From Phyllobacterium zundukense (GTDB lineage: Bacteria > Pseudomonadota > Alphaproteobacteria > Rhizobiales > Rhizobiaceae), in NCBI RefSeq assembly GCF_025452195.1, contig NZ_CP104973.1, positions 3,393,001-3,457,000 on the forward strand: a DNA stretch of 64,000 nucleotides, given 5' to 3'. The translations under genes were made by a program, and so were the position numbers. Shown one piece after another: positions 55,732-64,000 of the stretch (positions are counted from its first letter, which is position 1; the number at the start of each line of letters is the position of its first letter). The notes under the pieces were generated by a model. That model worked only from the letters and a program-made list of their open reading frames with translations. It did no database searches and had not been told where the DNA came from.

Positions 55732-55920
55732 GGGAGATTCCTCGTCCAGGTGTTTTGCGCGAGTATGGGAAGCTGAGACCAGACTGGTCAAGGGCGATGG
55801 TGAAATTCTCAAATCTGACATTTGCCGCGAGGCTCCCGGAACGAGATCGTGACGGGATCGATTGTAAGGGTGAATTCGTGTAAGCTCTGGGTGACGCTGA
55901 GTCCTATCACCAATGCAACC

Positions 55921-56889
55921 ATGGTGCAGATGACAGTTTTCCGTGATGGAAACGAGCCGAAATTCATAGAAGAAACCGGGCCAAGAGACGAGGTTCTCTA
56001 CAACCTGCTGCTATCGCAGGACGAAAGCCAGGTTCTTGTCGCTCTTTACGACCAAAATGATGTCTTGCGTTACGCCAACAAGAGCTGGCGAGCTGCCTTC
56101 CATCTGGCGCCGGGAGAGCAGCCGAGCTGGGGCGATCTGATGCGGCGCAACTACGATGCCGGGCTCGGAACAGTGCTCACGACAAAGAATTTCGAAGAGT
56201 GGCTGATATCGACTCAGTCGCGACGCGGAAAGATCCCGTTTCGTGCCTTCGAGACCGATCTGGTCGATGGCCGATGGCTCTGGATGACAGAAACAGTCCA
56301 GGCGAATGGCTGGATGCTTTGCATCGCCAGCGATATTACGCCATTACGCACCGATGACCGCCGCTTGCGGCAGGACCGCGATCTCGCATTGCGTGCTTCG
56401 CAGACGGACGAACTGACCGGCGTCGGCAACCGGCGTTTCATCATGACCAGGCTCGAAGAGCTGACACGCCGCGAATTGCCGCCTGACGAGCCTATCAAAG
56501 GCTGTGTCGCGGTGCTCGATATCGATCATTTCAAAGCGATCAACGATCGTTACGGGCATCAGGCGGGTGATCAGGTTTTGCTCGATTTCGCCCGGCACGC
56601 ACATAGTTTCGTGCGGCGGCTCGATTGTTTCGGACGGATCGGCGGTGAGGAATTCATGCTGATCCTGCCGGAAACGGAGCTCAACACGGGCATTCATATG
56701 CTCGAACGCGTGATAGAACGTATCCGGACGACGCGGCCACTGACGGCCCTTCCGGATTTCGCCTATACATGCTCGGCTGGCATTACTGCGTTGCGCACGG
56801 GAGACAGCGCGCAGGACCTTTTCGCCCGTGCAGACCTTGCGCTTTACGAGGCCAAGCTTGGCGGGCGAAACCGCATCAGCGTGATATGA
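55921..56889 (+). CDS. PAS-GGDEF diguanylate cyclase
   Basis: About 322 residues. A PAS-like sensor (LVALYDQNDVLRYANKSWRAAFHLAPGE) precedes a GGDEF domain with DELTGVGNRRFI, LDIDHFKAINDRYGHQAGD and the active GGEEF site. RRLD lies five residues before GGEEF, the usual I-site position, so product inhibition by c-di-GMP is expected. It makes cyclic di-GMP, controlling motility and biofilm. The start is uncertain: the frame is open from 55822, and I chose ATG 55921 (MVQMTVFRDG). Confidence 0.9.
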   Translation: MVQMTVFRDGNEPKFIEETGPRDEVLYNLLLSQDESQVLVALYDQNDVLRYANKSWRAAFHLAPGEQPSWGDLMRRNYDAGLGTVLTTKNFEEWLISTQSRRGKIPFRAFETDLVDGRWLWMTETVQANGWMLCIASDITPLRTDDRRLRQDRDLALRASQTDELTGVGNRRFIMTRLEELTRRELPPDEPIKGCVAVLDIDHFKAINDRYGHQAGDQVLLDFARHAHSFVRRLDCFGRIGGEEFMLILPETELNTGIHMLERVIERIRTTRPLTALPDFAYTCSAGITALRTGDSAQDLFARADLALYEAKLGGRNRISVI

Positions 56890-56987
56890 TTGGCGAGGTC
56901 CGCAGGGCATAAATGTGAAAAGCGCGTGAATAACATGCGCTTCTCCAAATCGATCCAGTGTTCGTATAGAACGTCAATGTGCCGGCG

Positions 56988-57299
56988 TTATGCGCCTTCG
57001 ATTTGCTGTATGGCCTCGATCATCAGCTCTTCCATCTTGCGGCGGATGCGATGGTCGGAGGTGTCGATGCCGGCAGCATCGAAATCCGTACGGATCTTGC
57101 GGAAGACGTCATCGTCGCCAGCTTCGACGAAATCCGCCTTGATGACCTCTTTCGCATAGGCCTCGGCGTCTTCACCGGTCTTGCCGAGCTTTTCCGCCGC
57201 CCAAAAGCCGAGAAGCTTGTTACGCCGGGCCTCCGCCCTGAAACGCACTTCTGCGTCATGCGCATACTTGTTTTCAAAGGCGTTTTCGCGATCTTGCAT
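56988..57299 (-). CDS. DUF1476 protein (ATP synthase inhibitor zeta-subunit type)
   Basis: About 103 residues of the DUF1476 family: MQDRENAFENKYAHDAEVRFRAEARRNKLLGFWAAEKLG, then EDAEAYAKEVIKADFVEAGDDDV and DHRIRRKMEELMIEAI. In Paracoccus this family is the natural F1-ATPase inhibitor zeta. ATG 57299 is preferred because GAGAGG lies about seven bases upstream; ATG 57305 is directly at the same site. It diverges from purC, a neighbourhood conserved in Rhizobiales. Confidence 0.93.
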   Translation of the reverse strand: MQDRENAFENKYAHDAEVRFRAEARRNKLLGFWAAEKLGKTGEDAEAYAKEVIKADFVEAGDDDVFRKIRTDFDAAGIDTSDHRIRRKMEELMIEAIQQIEGA

Positions 57300-57602
57300 T
57301 GTCATCCTCTCTTTGCTCCCGCAAATTGTGTCGTTAACTAGTAATACATTCATGTATCAGGCGTTTTTCAGGCAGGTCCCGATGTTTTTGTGTTTGTCGA
57401 TTCCCATATAACCATTCCGTGCAAAATCAAAAGGCTCAATCGAGCATCGTTTCATATTGTCGTAGAACCAGCATATAACCCATAAAACCGGGGAGCTCCA
57501 TAAAGGATCATTGTAGAATGCTTGCTTTTGCGATAGTTAGCGCGCCAACATGACGGCCAAGACCCAAGGCCGACCGATAACTCCAATACCAGAGAATCCG
57601 CA
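57300..57602. other. divergent intergenic region upstream of purC
   Basis: About 300 bp between the DUF1476 gene and purC. It is AT-rich around 57390-57480. I see no ORF, riboswitch or clear operator. Promoters for both directions should lie here. Confidence 0.4.
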
Positions 57603-58367
57603 ATGAACCGTCGCCGCCGTGTCTACGAAGGCAAAGCAAAGATCCTTTACGAAGGACCAGAACCAGGCACACTCGTCCAGCATTTCAAAGACGATACAAC
57701 TGTGCTTCACCCCAAGAAAACCCAAGTAATCGACGGCAAGGGCGTCCTCAACAACCGCATTTCCGAATATATCTTCACGCAGCTCAACCGCATGGGCATC
57801 CCGACGCATTTCATCCGCCGTATGAACATGCGCGAGCAGCTGATCAAGGAAGTCGAGATCATTCCGCTGCAGGTCGTCGTGCGCAATATCGCGGCCGGCT
57901 CGCTGGCAAAGCGCCTCGGCATCGAGGAAGGCACTGTGCTGCCCCGCTCGATCATCGAGTTCTATTACAAGAATGACGAGCTCGATGACCCGATGGTGTC
58001 GGAGGAGCACATTACGGCGTTCGGCTGGGCTGCACCGCAGGAAATCGATGACATCATGGCGCTCGCCATTCGCATCAACGACTTTTTGAGCGGACTGTTT
58101 CTTGGCGTCGGCATCCAGCTCGTCGATTTCAAGATCGAATGCGGCCGGCTTTACGAAGGCGAAATGATGCGGATCGTTCTTGCCGACGAATTCTCCCCGG
58201 ACAGCGCCCGGCTGTGGGACGCGCAGACGAGCGAGAAGATGGACAAGGACAGGTTTCGCCGCGATATGGGCGGGCTGATCGAGGCCTATCAGGAAGTCGC
58301 GCGCCGTCTCGGCATCATGAATGAAAACGAACCGACGCGGCCTGCGGGGCCCGTATTGGTCAAGTAA
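57603..58367 (+). CDS. purC: phosphoribosylaminoimidazole-succinocarboxamide synthase (SAICAR synthetase)
   Basis: 254 residues, the step joining aspartate to CAIR in purine synthesis. Hallmarks: [55 protein letters not shown] and [33 protein letters not shown]. It is the first gene of a purC-purS-orf-purQ run. Confidence 0.97.
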   Translation: MNRRRRVYEGKAKILYEGPEPGTLVQHFKDDTTVLHPKKTQVIDGKGVLNNRISEYIFTQLNRMGIPTHFIRRMNMREQLIKEVEIIPLQVVVRNIAAGSLAKRLGIEEGTVLPRSIIEFYYKNDELDDPMVSEEHITAFGWAAPQEIDDIMALAIRINDFLSGLFLGVGIQLVDFKIECGRLYEGEMMRIVLADEFSPDSARLWDAQTSEKMDKDRFRRDMGGLIEAYQEVARRLGIMNENEPTRPAGPVLVK

Positions 58368-58386
58368 CACCGGAGAAGACAGATCG

Positions 58387-58626
58387 ATGAAGGCACGTGT
58401 CACTGTAACCTTGAAGAATGGCGTTCTTGACCCGCAGGGCAAGGCAATCGTCGGCGCACTCGGCAGCCTCGGTTTCGAGGGCGTCGGCTCGGTTCGCCAG
58501 GGCAAGGTTTTCGACGTCGAACTCGATACGAGCGACAAGGCAAAGGCCGAGGCGAACCTCAAGGCAATGTGCGAAAAGCTCCTCGCCAACACGGTGATCG
58601 AGGATTATAGTTTCGCTATTGATTGA
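58387..58626 (+). CDS. purS: phosphoribosylformylglycinamidine synthase subunit PurS
   Basis: 79 residues: MKARVTVTLKNGVLDPQGKAIVGALGSLGFEGVGSVRQGKVFDVEL, the typical PurS. It bridges PurL and PurQ in the three-part FGAM synthase. It starts 19 bases after the purC stop, with GGAGAAGA upstream. purL is not in this window. Confidence 0.97.
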   Translation: MKARVTVTLKNGVLDPQGKAIVGALGSLGFEGVGSVRQGKVFDVELDTSDKAKAEANLKAMCEKLLANTVIEDYSFAID

Positions 58627-58646
58627 TGACTTTTCAAGGATTCGCC

Positions 58647-58904
58647 ATGGTCGAAGTGACGCAAGATTTGATTTACGAAGTGTTGAGGAAGGTGCAGACG
58701 GACGTATCCTCTTTAAAGGATAATGTGCGCGAGTTGCGACAGGATAACGTTAGCATCCGTAACCATCTTCATATGTTGCAGGGCGACGTGAATAATCTGC
58801 ACGGTACTGTCGGCCAGATCGTCGACCGTCTCGAACGCATTGAAAACCGTCTCGACCTTCGGGAATTCGCAGAAGCACAAGCAAGGTTTGAACCGCATCC
58901 ATGA
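58647..58904 (+). CDS. small coiled-coil protein inside the pur operon
   Basis: 85 residues: [39 protein letters not shown] then [30 protein letters not shown]. The regular heptads predict one long coiled coil. ATG 58647 has AAGGA upstream; the frame is open back to TTG 58623. Its stop overlaps the purQ ATG, so it is co-translated with purQ. No purine-pathway role is known to me; similar small proteins occur scattered in Rhizobiales. Confidence 0.75.
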   Translation: MVEVTQDLIYEVLRKVQTDVSSLKDNVRELRQDNVSIRNHLHMLQGDVNNLHGTVGQIVDRLERIENRLDLREFAEAQARFEPHP

Positions 58905-59569
58905 AATCAGCAGTTGTACTCCTTCCCGGCCTTAACCGCGATCGCGACATGATTGCGGCGTTGACGAAGATTTCCGGCGTCGCACCACATACGGTGTGGC
59001 AGACCGATACGGAAATTCCCGATGTCGATCTGATTGTGATCCCCGGCGGCTTCTCCTATGGCGATTATCTGCGCTGCGGTGCCATCGCAGCGCGCATGCC
59101 TGTGATGGAAGCGATCCGCGAAAAGGCCAACAAGGGCGTCATGGTGATGGGCGTATGCAATGGCTTCCAGATCCTGGTGGAAGCTGGCCTCCTGCCGGGT
59201 GCGCTGATGCGCAATGCCTCGCTGAAATTCGTCTGCCGCCAGGTGCAACTCGAGATCACCAATGCCAATACGCCGTTCACCCGCGGTTATTCGCATGGCC
59301 AGATCATCCAGTGCCCTGTCGCGCATCATGATGGCAACTATTTTGCCGACCCGGAGACGCTGGCGCGCATCGAAGGCGATGGCCAGGTGGTGTTCCGGTA
59401 TGCCGAAGGCACCAACCCCAATGGCTCGATGAACGACATCGCGGGTATCATCAACAAGAATGGCAACGTGCTGGGGCTGATGCCACACCCGGAAAACCTG
59501 ATCGAAGCGGCTCATGGCGGCACCGACGGACGTGCGCTCTTCACGGGCGTGCTGGGGATCGCCGCCTAG
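58901..59569 (+). CDS. purQ: phosphoribosylformylglycinamidine synthase subunit PurQ
   Basis: 222 residues, the class I glutaminase that feeds ammonia to PurL. The nucleophile is in [20 protein letters not shown] and the His-Glu pair in [10 protein letters not shown]. It starts with [19 protein letters not shown]. The stop codon overlaps the edge of a palindromic repeat (59566-59713). purL, usually nearby, does not follow; the next gene is convergent ppx. Confidence 0.97.
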   Translation: MKSAVVLLPGLNRDRDMIAALTKISGVAPHTVWQTDTEIPDVDLIVIPGGFSYGDYLRCGAIAARMPVMEAIREKANKGVMVMGVCNGFQILVEAGLLPGALMRNASLKFVCRQVQLEITNANTPFTRGYSHGQIIQCPVAHHDGNYFADPETLARIEGDGQVVFRYAEGTNPNGSMNDIAGIINKNGNVLGLMPHPENLIEAAHGGTDGRALFTGVLGIAA

Positions 59570-59713
59570 GCCTTTTGGTATTCACACTCTGACGGCCTGC
59601 AAATGGCGTTTTTCTGCGCTCCGGTGTTCACGTACCTTAAAGTACGCTGCGCTCCGGTGCTCGAAAATCACCATTTTCGGCGCGTCATAGCGTGAATCTC
59701 AACAGCCTAGGGC
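59566..59713. repeat. palindromic repeat, copy 2 of a three-copy family
   Basis: The termini GCCTAGGCC...ATTCACACTCTGACG and CGTCATAGCGTGAAT...GCCTAGGG form an imperfect inverted repeat of about 30 bp. The interior matches copy 1 (TTTTTCTGCGCTCCGGTG, CACGTAC...GTACGCTGCGC, GGTGCTCGAAAATCACC). The left end contains the purQ stop. The terminal stem sequence differs from copy 1 although the pairing is kept. Confidence 0.7.
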
Positions 59714-59747
59714 AATCCCGTAGCGGAACGACTTTGGCGTCAGCGTT

Positions 59748-61256
59748 TTAGCTGATAACCATCCTGATATTCTTGCCCGTCAGCCTGGCCAGCTGCTGCA
59801 GGCGGCCCTCCGGAACATCACCAATCAGGTCAGCCTTCCTCTTGTCGATCACAAGCTCAAGCCCTTCTGCCGTCGTCTTCCAGGAAAGCTTCGGGACCAC
59901 ACCGGCCATGGATGCGGAAAACGGATAGGTGATGCGCATGATCCCGGCGAGAATCTTGGAATATTCCAGCAGTCGGGGTGTGGCTATGGCAGCGAGTTCC
60001 GGATCGGGGACACTGTTGGAAATGCCCTCATGCCTGAAGAAATTGGCGAGTGCGATATAGGCGCGTCCGGGATGATCGATGCCGATGAAGGAAGCATTGG
60101 AAATCATGTTCAATGCCTGCGAGCCACGGTAATCAGGATGGGCACGCCAGCTGATATCCGCCACCAGGCAGGCCGCGCGCCGATAGCGCTTCTCGTCTTC
60201 CGTCTCGTTGATCCCGAGCGCCGCGAAGGCTTCGCCGCTCCATTCGGCCAATTCGCGCGCATAGGCCGGCGACCGGGCGCGTAGTACGGCGAACTCCTCG
60301 GCCGCCGAGATCAACGGATCTTCCAGCTGATCGCTTTCGGGCAGCAGCGAATAGAGAAACCCCTCGCGCACACCAAGGGCTGAAAACACCACGTTCGCCG
60401 GCCGCATAAGCTTGATCGTCTCAAGCAGTGCGATAGCGCCGTACGCAAGCAGCGCGCGGCGGTTCTTGGAAACGTCCTCGATGCCATTCATGTTGTCGAC
60501 ATCGCCGGCAGCAACACGTCTGAGGAACCGCTGCGCTTCCTCGAACGGTATTTCGTAGTGGTGCATCACATGGAGCGCATAATGTTCGGAACTCATGTGC
60601 AGCTTGGCAAGGTTCCGCCAGGTGCCGCCCACTGCATAAAATGTCCTGCCCTTGCCGTTGCCGAGCAGCTTTGCCGAGGCGAGATGTTTCCTTGCAAGTT
60701 CCGTAGCTTTGTTCAAATCGCCGTCGGACATGTCCTGCAGGCGCAAGCCGCCGAGCGGCAGCGTAATGCCATCACCGATCTGCCTGCCCTTGACATCGAC
60801 GAGTTCCAGACTGCCGCCACCAAGATCGCCGGCAATGCCGTCCGGATCATGGAAGCCCGAAATAATGCCAAGCGCGGAGAAATAGGCCTCTTCCCTGCCC
60901 GTAAGAACCTTGATCGGCTCCTTGAGCAACGCTTCGGCTTCCCGAATGAATTGTGAGCCATTCTCGGCCTCGCGCGCCGCAGCTGTCGCCAGAACGTCGA
61001 GTGAAACTGCTCCGGCCTGATCAGCCAGCGCGCGAAAACGACGCAATGCGCGTAGTGCGCTTTGTACGGCCTTCGCATTCAGCTTGCCAGTCTTCGCCAG
61101 CCCCTTGCCGAGGCCGCAGAGGATCTTTTCGTTGAAAAGAACCGTCGGGGACCGGTTTACGCCTTCATACACCACCAAACGTACAGAGTTCGAACCGATA
61201 TCGATGACAGCAGCTGGTTGACGCCCCTGCACGCGTCCTTGTGCAGCCGATATCAT
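59748..61256 (-). CDS. ppx: exopolyphosphatase (Ppx/GppA family)
   Basis: 502 residues of the ASKHA-fold Ppx/GppA family. Phosphate-binding loops: [17 protein letters not shown] and [18 protein letters not shown]; a C-terminal HD-type region follows ([14 protein letters not shown]). It degrades polyphosphate from the end or acts on pppGpp. Its start overlaps the ppk1 stop by four bases, so the synthesis and breakdown genes are coupled. Confidence 0.95.
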   Translation of the reverse strand: MISAAQGRVQGRQPAAVIDIGSNSVRLVVYEGVNRSPTVLFNEKILCGLGKGLAKTGKLNAKAVQSALRALRRFRALADQAGAVSLDVLATAAAREAENGSQFIREAEALLKEPIKVLTGREEAYFSALGIISGFHDPDGIAGDLGGGSLELVDVKGRQIGDGITLPLGGLRLQDMSDGDLNKATELARKHLASAKLLGNGKGRTFYAVGGTWRNLAKLHMSSEHYALHVMHHYEIPFEEAQRFLRRVAAGDVDNMNGIEDVSKNRRALLAYGAIALLETIKLMRPANVVFSALGVREGFLYSLLPESDQLEDPLISAAEEFAVLRARSPAYARELAEWSGEAFAALGINETEDEKRYRRAACLVADISWRAHPDYRGSQALNMISNASFIGIDHPGRAYIALANFFRHEGISNSVPDPELAAIATPRLLEYSKILAGIMRITYPFSASMAGVVPKLSWKTTAEGLELVIDKRKADLIGDVPEGRLQQLARLTGKNIRMVIS

Positions 61257-63484
61257 GCAGCCTTATTTCTCTTTGACCGCTTGCGATGTGCAATCAATCG
61301 CGGTGCTGAAGACTTCAGCGACTTGCCACGGCCCGAAAGGCTGGGATTTGTCATGAAATATTCCTGTGCGTTAAAAGCTTCTTCCCCGTCAGCAGGTGTG
61401 ATCCGGCGCGACGTTCCGTCTGCTAGTAACTCGTAACTCTGCTGATTGTCGAGAAGGTTGGCCAACATAATCTGTGAAAGAACCTGCTGGTGCACAGTTG
61501 GATTGGTGATCGGCACCAGTGTCTCGACACGGCGATCGAGATTGCGGGTCATCATGTCGGCAGAGCCGAAGTAGACCAGCGCCTTTTCCGACGGCATCGG
61601 TTCGCCATTGCCAAAGCAGAAGATGCGGCTGTGTTCGAGAAAGCGTCCAACAATGGATTTCGCGCGGATATTGTCGGAAAGGCCTGGAAGCTGCGGGCGA
61701 AGACAGCAAATGCCGCGCACGACGAGATCGATCTCTACCCCTTGCCGGCCTGCGTCATAGAGCGCGTCGATGATTTCCGCATCGACCAGGGAGTTCATCT
61801 TCATCCAGATCGACGCCGGGCGCCCGGCTTTGGCATGGGCGATCTCCCCGGCAATGTGCTGCATGATGCGCGGGCGAAGCGTGATCGGCGAAACGGCAAT
61901 ACCCATCTCGCCGGATGGCGGCGTATAGCCGGTGATGAAATTGAATATCTGCGCGACATCGCGGCCGATGGACGGCTCGCAGGTAAAGAATGACAGGTCG
62001 GTATAAATCTTCGCAGTAATCGGGTGATAGTTTCCCGTACCCAGATGCACGTAACTGCGCAACTTCGCCTCTTCACGGCGCACGACCAGAGACATTTTGG
62101 CGTGGGTCTTCCATTCGATGAAGCCAAAGACGACCTGTACACCGGCACGTTCCAGATCGCGGGCCCAGCGAATATTGGCTTCCTCGTCGAAGCGGGCCTT
62201 GAGTTCGATAAGCGCCGTCACCGACTTGCCTGCATCGGCGGCGTCGATCAACGCACGCACGATCGGGCTGTCGTTCGAGGTACGATAGAGGGTCTGCTTG
62301 ATCGCCACGACGTCCGGATCGGCAGCAGCCTGGCGCAGGAACTGGACGACCACGTCGAAGGATTCGTATGGGTGGTGAACGATGATGTCCTTTTCACGAA
62401 TGGCCGCAAAACAATCACCGCCGTGCTCACGCACACGCTCGGGGAAACGTGGATTATAGGGCACGAACTTCAGATCGGCACGCGGGATGCTGACGATTTC
62501 CGAAATCATGTTGAGTGCAAGCAGGCCATTGAGAACACTGATGCGATTGTCGGGAACACCGAGCTCGGTGGCGACGAAGCTGCGCAGTGATTCCGGCATT
62601 TCATCGTCGAATTCGATGCGAATAACCTGACCGCGACGGCGACGCTTGAGCGCGGTTTCGAACAGGCGAACCAGATCCTCGGCCTCTTCCTCGACCTCGA
62701 TATCGCTATCGCGGATGATGCGGAAAGTACCGGCACCCTTGACCTCGTAGCCCGGAAAAAGACGCCCGGTAAACAGGCTGATCGCATCCTCGAGCGTGAG
62801 GAAACGGAAACGGCCCCTGTCGTCCGGAATTTGGATGAAGCGCTTCAACGCTTGAGGCAGACGCAGCAAGGCTGTCATCGGACGATTGTCGGTGCTCCGG
62901 TTGAGGAGCATGGCGATCGTGAAGCCGAGATTGGGAATAAATGGAAAAGGATGCGCCGGATCGATGGCCAGCGGCGTCAGAACCGGATAGATGGTTTCAA
63001 GAAAGTGATCTTCCAGCCAGGACTGCTCATCGGCGGTCAACCTGTCCGGACGCACGATCTCGATGTTTTCCTTGAGCATTTCCGCGCGCAAATCATCGAG
63101 CCTATGCTGCTGGGCAATCTGCAGCTTCACGACCTCATCGAGAACGAATTCAAGCTGTTCCTGGGGCGTGCGCCCATCGTCGCTGCGGTCTGAAACGCCG
63201 GCGCGTACCTGTCCTGCCAGGCCGGCGATGCGCACCATGAAGAATTCATCGAGATTGGCAGCCGAGATGGAGAGGAAACGCAAACGTTCAAGCAATGGCT
63301 GGTGCGTGTTCTCGGCTTCTTCCAGAACGCGGCGATTGAACTGCAACCAGGAGAACTCACGGTTAACGAAGCGATCGACACTTGTGTGCAAATTCGCCAG
63401 ATCCACTTTTTCCAGGGCCTGTGGAATCGCAGTCGAATCCACTTTTTCCAGGGCTTCGGGAATCGCGGATGATTGTTCGTTCAT
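61253..63484 (-). CDS. ppk1: polyphosphate kinase
   Basis: 743 residues, reversible ATP-to-polyphosphate transfer at the membrane. The sequence has [21 protein letters not shown] (N domain), [19 protein letters not shown], and the two phospholipase-D-like halves; the phosphorylated histidine is in [19 protein letters not shown] and the second in [18 protein letters not shown]. The first 30 residues hold a tandem duplication of 12 residues ([12 protein letters not shown] / [12 protein letters not shown]). It is the first gene of ppk1-ppx. Confidence 0.97.
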   Translation of the reverse strand: MNEQSSAIPEALEKVDSTAIPQALEKVDLANLHTSVDRFVNREFSWLQFNRRVLEEAENTHQPLLERLRFLSISAANLDEFFMVRIAGLAGQVRAGVSDRSDDGRTPQEQLEFVLDEVVKLQIAQQHRLDDLRAEMLKENIEIVRPDRLTADEQSWLEDHFLETIYPVLTPLAIDPAHPFPFIPNLGFTIAMLLNRSTDNRPMTALLRLPQALKRFIQIPDDRGRFRFLTLEDAISLFTGRLFPGYEVKGAGTFRIIRDSDIEVEEEAEDLVRLFETALKRRRRGQVIRIEFDDEMPESLRSFVATELGVPDNRISVLNGLLALNMISEIVSIPRADLKFVPYNPRFPERVREHGGDCFAAIREKDIIVHHPYESFDVVVQFLRQAAADPDVVAIKQTLYRTSNDSPIVRALIDAADAGKSVTALIELKARFDEEANIRWARDLERAGVQVVFGFIEWKTHAKMSLVVRREEAKLRSYVHLGTGNYHPITAKIYTDLSFFTCEPSIGRDVAQIFNFITGYTPPSGEMGIAVSPITLRPRIMQHIAGEIAHAKAGRPASIWMKMNSLVDAEIIDALYDAGRQGVEIDLVVRGICCLRPQLPGLSDNIRAKSIVGRFLEHSRIFCFGNGEPMPSEKALVYFGSADMMTRNLDRRVETLVPITNPTVHQQVLSQIMLANLLDNQQSYELLADGTSRRITPADGEEAFNAQEYFMTNPSLSGRGKSLKSSAPRLIAHRKRSKRNKAA
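63401..63472. repeat. 36-bp tandem duplication at the ppk1 N-terminus
   Basis: Two direct copies of a 36-bp unit beginning ATCCACTTTTTCCAGGGC. It adds 12 residues to the region before the conserved N domain and keeps the frame. A few mismatches show the duplication is not very recent. Confidence 0.7.
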
Positions 63485-63549
63485 TGGTACTCTCCGACAA
63501 AAATGTCCTGTTAAAAATGGAAGACCCTTCGGCGCCTTTCGAAATGGTC

Positions 63550-63707
63550 TTAGTATCCGTCTTGAAGCTCTACTGCGGCGGTCATCTGACGCGATTTTCT
63601 GCGCTTCCGGTGCTCACGTATTTTAAAGTACGTTGCGCTCGTCGCAAGGGCGACACCAGAAACCACGTCATATATCTCACCGCAGCGACTTTGAAGACGG
63701 ACACTTA
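63550..63707. repeat. palindromic repeat, copy 3 of a three-copy family
   Basis: The left end AGTATCCGTCTTGAAG...GCGGTCATCTGACG pairs with the right end CGTCATAT...TTGAAGACGGACACTT. The interior matches the family (TTTTCTGCGCTTCCGGTGCT, CACGTA...AAAGTACGTTGCGCTC). Both terminal arms differ in sequence from copies 1 and 2. It lies upstream of ppk1. Confidence 0.65.
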
Positions 63708-64000
63708 ACCGCTCACCGTAGACAAGTCTTTTGACAGTTTGATAGCAAGCGTCTTGAAATCATCATCATACCGCTAAATCGCGCTCTAAAGCGAGAAACA
63801 TCCAAATGGAATCGTTGTGCCGGGCGCCAATCCATCGCCAGAAAGCAGAACCGATACATCTTCTCTGAGGTGTTCAGCTGCTAAAATAATTAGAAAATTT
63901 AAACTAATTTGCGCTGAGCACATTAACAATAACCGACAGATCGACTCGACAATACGCGGAGATCATGGTCATTTATTAGTAGGGCAATGAATGCCCGTGG
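63708..64000. other. intergenic sequence at the right edge
   Basis: About 290 bp, increasingly AT-rich (63880-63930), with no supported ORF, tRNA or terminator. It may be the promoter region of a gene beyond the window. Confidence 0.4.

Noticed and set aside
57537..58592. 351-codon minus-strand frame over purC and purS
   Set aside because: Opposite two unmistakable purine genes; no domain and no ribosome site.
59724..59745. GGAAC...CGTT resembling an EcfG promoter
   Set aside because: The spacer is only 14 bases, and it points into the end of the convergent ppx gene.
63382..63708. 108-codon plus-strand frame upstream of ppk1
   Set aside because: Covers the antisense of the ppk1 start and the palindromic repeat; no independent evidence of coding.

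Overview
The window reads as chromosomal DNA of an alphaproteobacterium of the order Hyphomicrobiales (Rhizobiales), most like the Phyllobacterium/Brucella/Ochrobactrum group. This is inferred from gene content and order (plsX-fabH-ihfA-merR; nrdR-ribD-ribE-ribH-nusB; purC-purS-purQ next to a DUF1476 gene; ppx-ppk1), from an Mg-type HemB, from EcfG-type (general stress response) promoters and from many rhizobial palindromic intergenic repeats. No 16S rRNA gene is present, so genus is inference.

Layout. 1-3363: end of a membrane polymerase/ligase-like gene, a large MscS-family channel and small hypotheticals. 3502-5470: a tRNA-Pro(GGG) gene whose last 33 bp are exactly repeated 1.9 kb away, enclosing one AT-richer gene (SEC-C plus a nuclease-like core), the signature of a tRNA-targeted islet. 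5.7-13.3 kb: accessory genes (VOC protein, acetyltransferase, large autotransporter, a sialyltransferase-fold-like protein), then a stress block with two small YqjD/DUF883-like membrane proteins and a candidate small RNA, each block preceded by an EcfG-like promoter. 13.3-26.1 kb: conserved housekeeping (merR-ihfA-fabH-plsX-yceD-CBP3 chaperone, bamE, H+-pyrophosphatase, nusB-ribH-ribE-ribD-nrdR-glyA). 26.3-30.2 kb: an L,D-transpeptidase and an LdtR-like MarR regulator, separated by a two-gene module that looks like a nuclease toxin and its immunity protein. 30.3-36.3 kb: mixed metabolism (a frameshifted hydroxyisobutyryl-CoA hydrolase, hemB, RDD protein, N-degron transferase bpt, EamA transporter). 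36.3-42.1 kb: tetR-MFP-RND efflux operon with two perfect palindromes, then a higBA toxin-antitoxin pair with its own palindromic operator. 42.2-51.7 kb: parC, an exported protein, aspS (one-base frameshift plus an unusual in-frame insertion), rnd, EamA transporter, serine hydrolase. 52-57.3 kb: a lipoprotein GH89 glycosidase with a coiled-coil stalk, an HpcH/HpaI aldolase, a PAS-GGDEF cyclase and a DUF1476 protein. 57.6-63.5 kb: purC-purS-orf-purQ, facing the polyphosphate pair ppx-ppk1.

Structured repeats are abundant: two MITE-like elements of about 270 bp, three copies of a roughly 150-bp palindromic family whose terminal stems differ in sequence but stay self-complementary, and several shorter rhizobial hairpin repeats. 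Two genes carry single-base frameshifts. One is the essential aspS, so residual sequencing error is the likeliest cause there.
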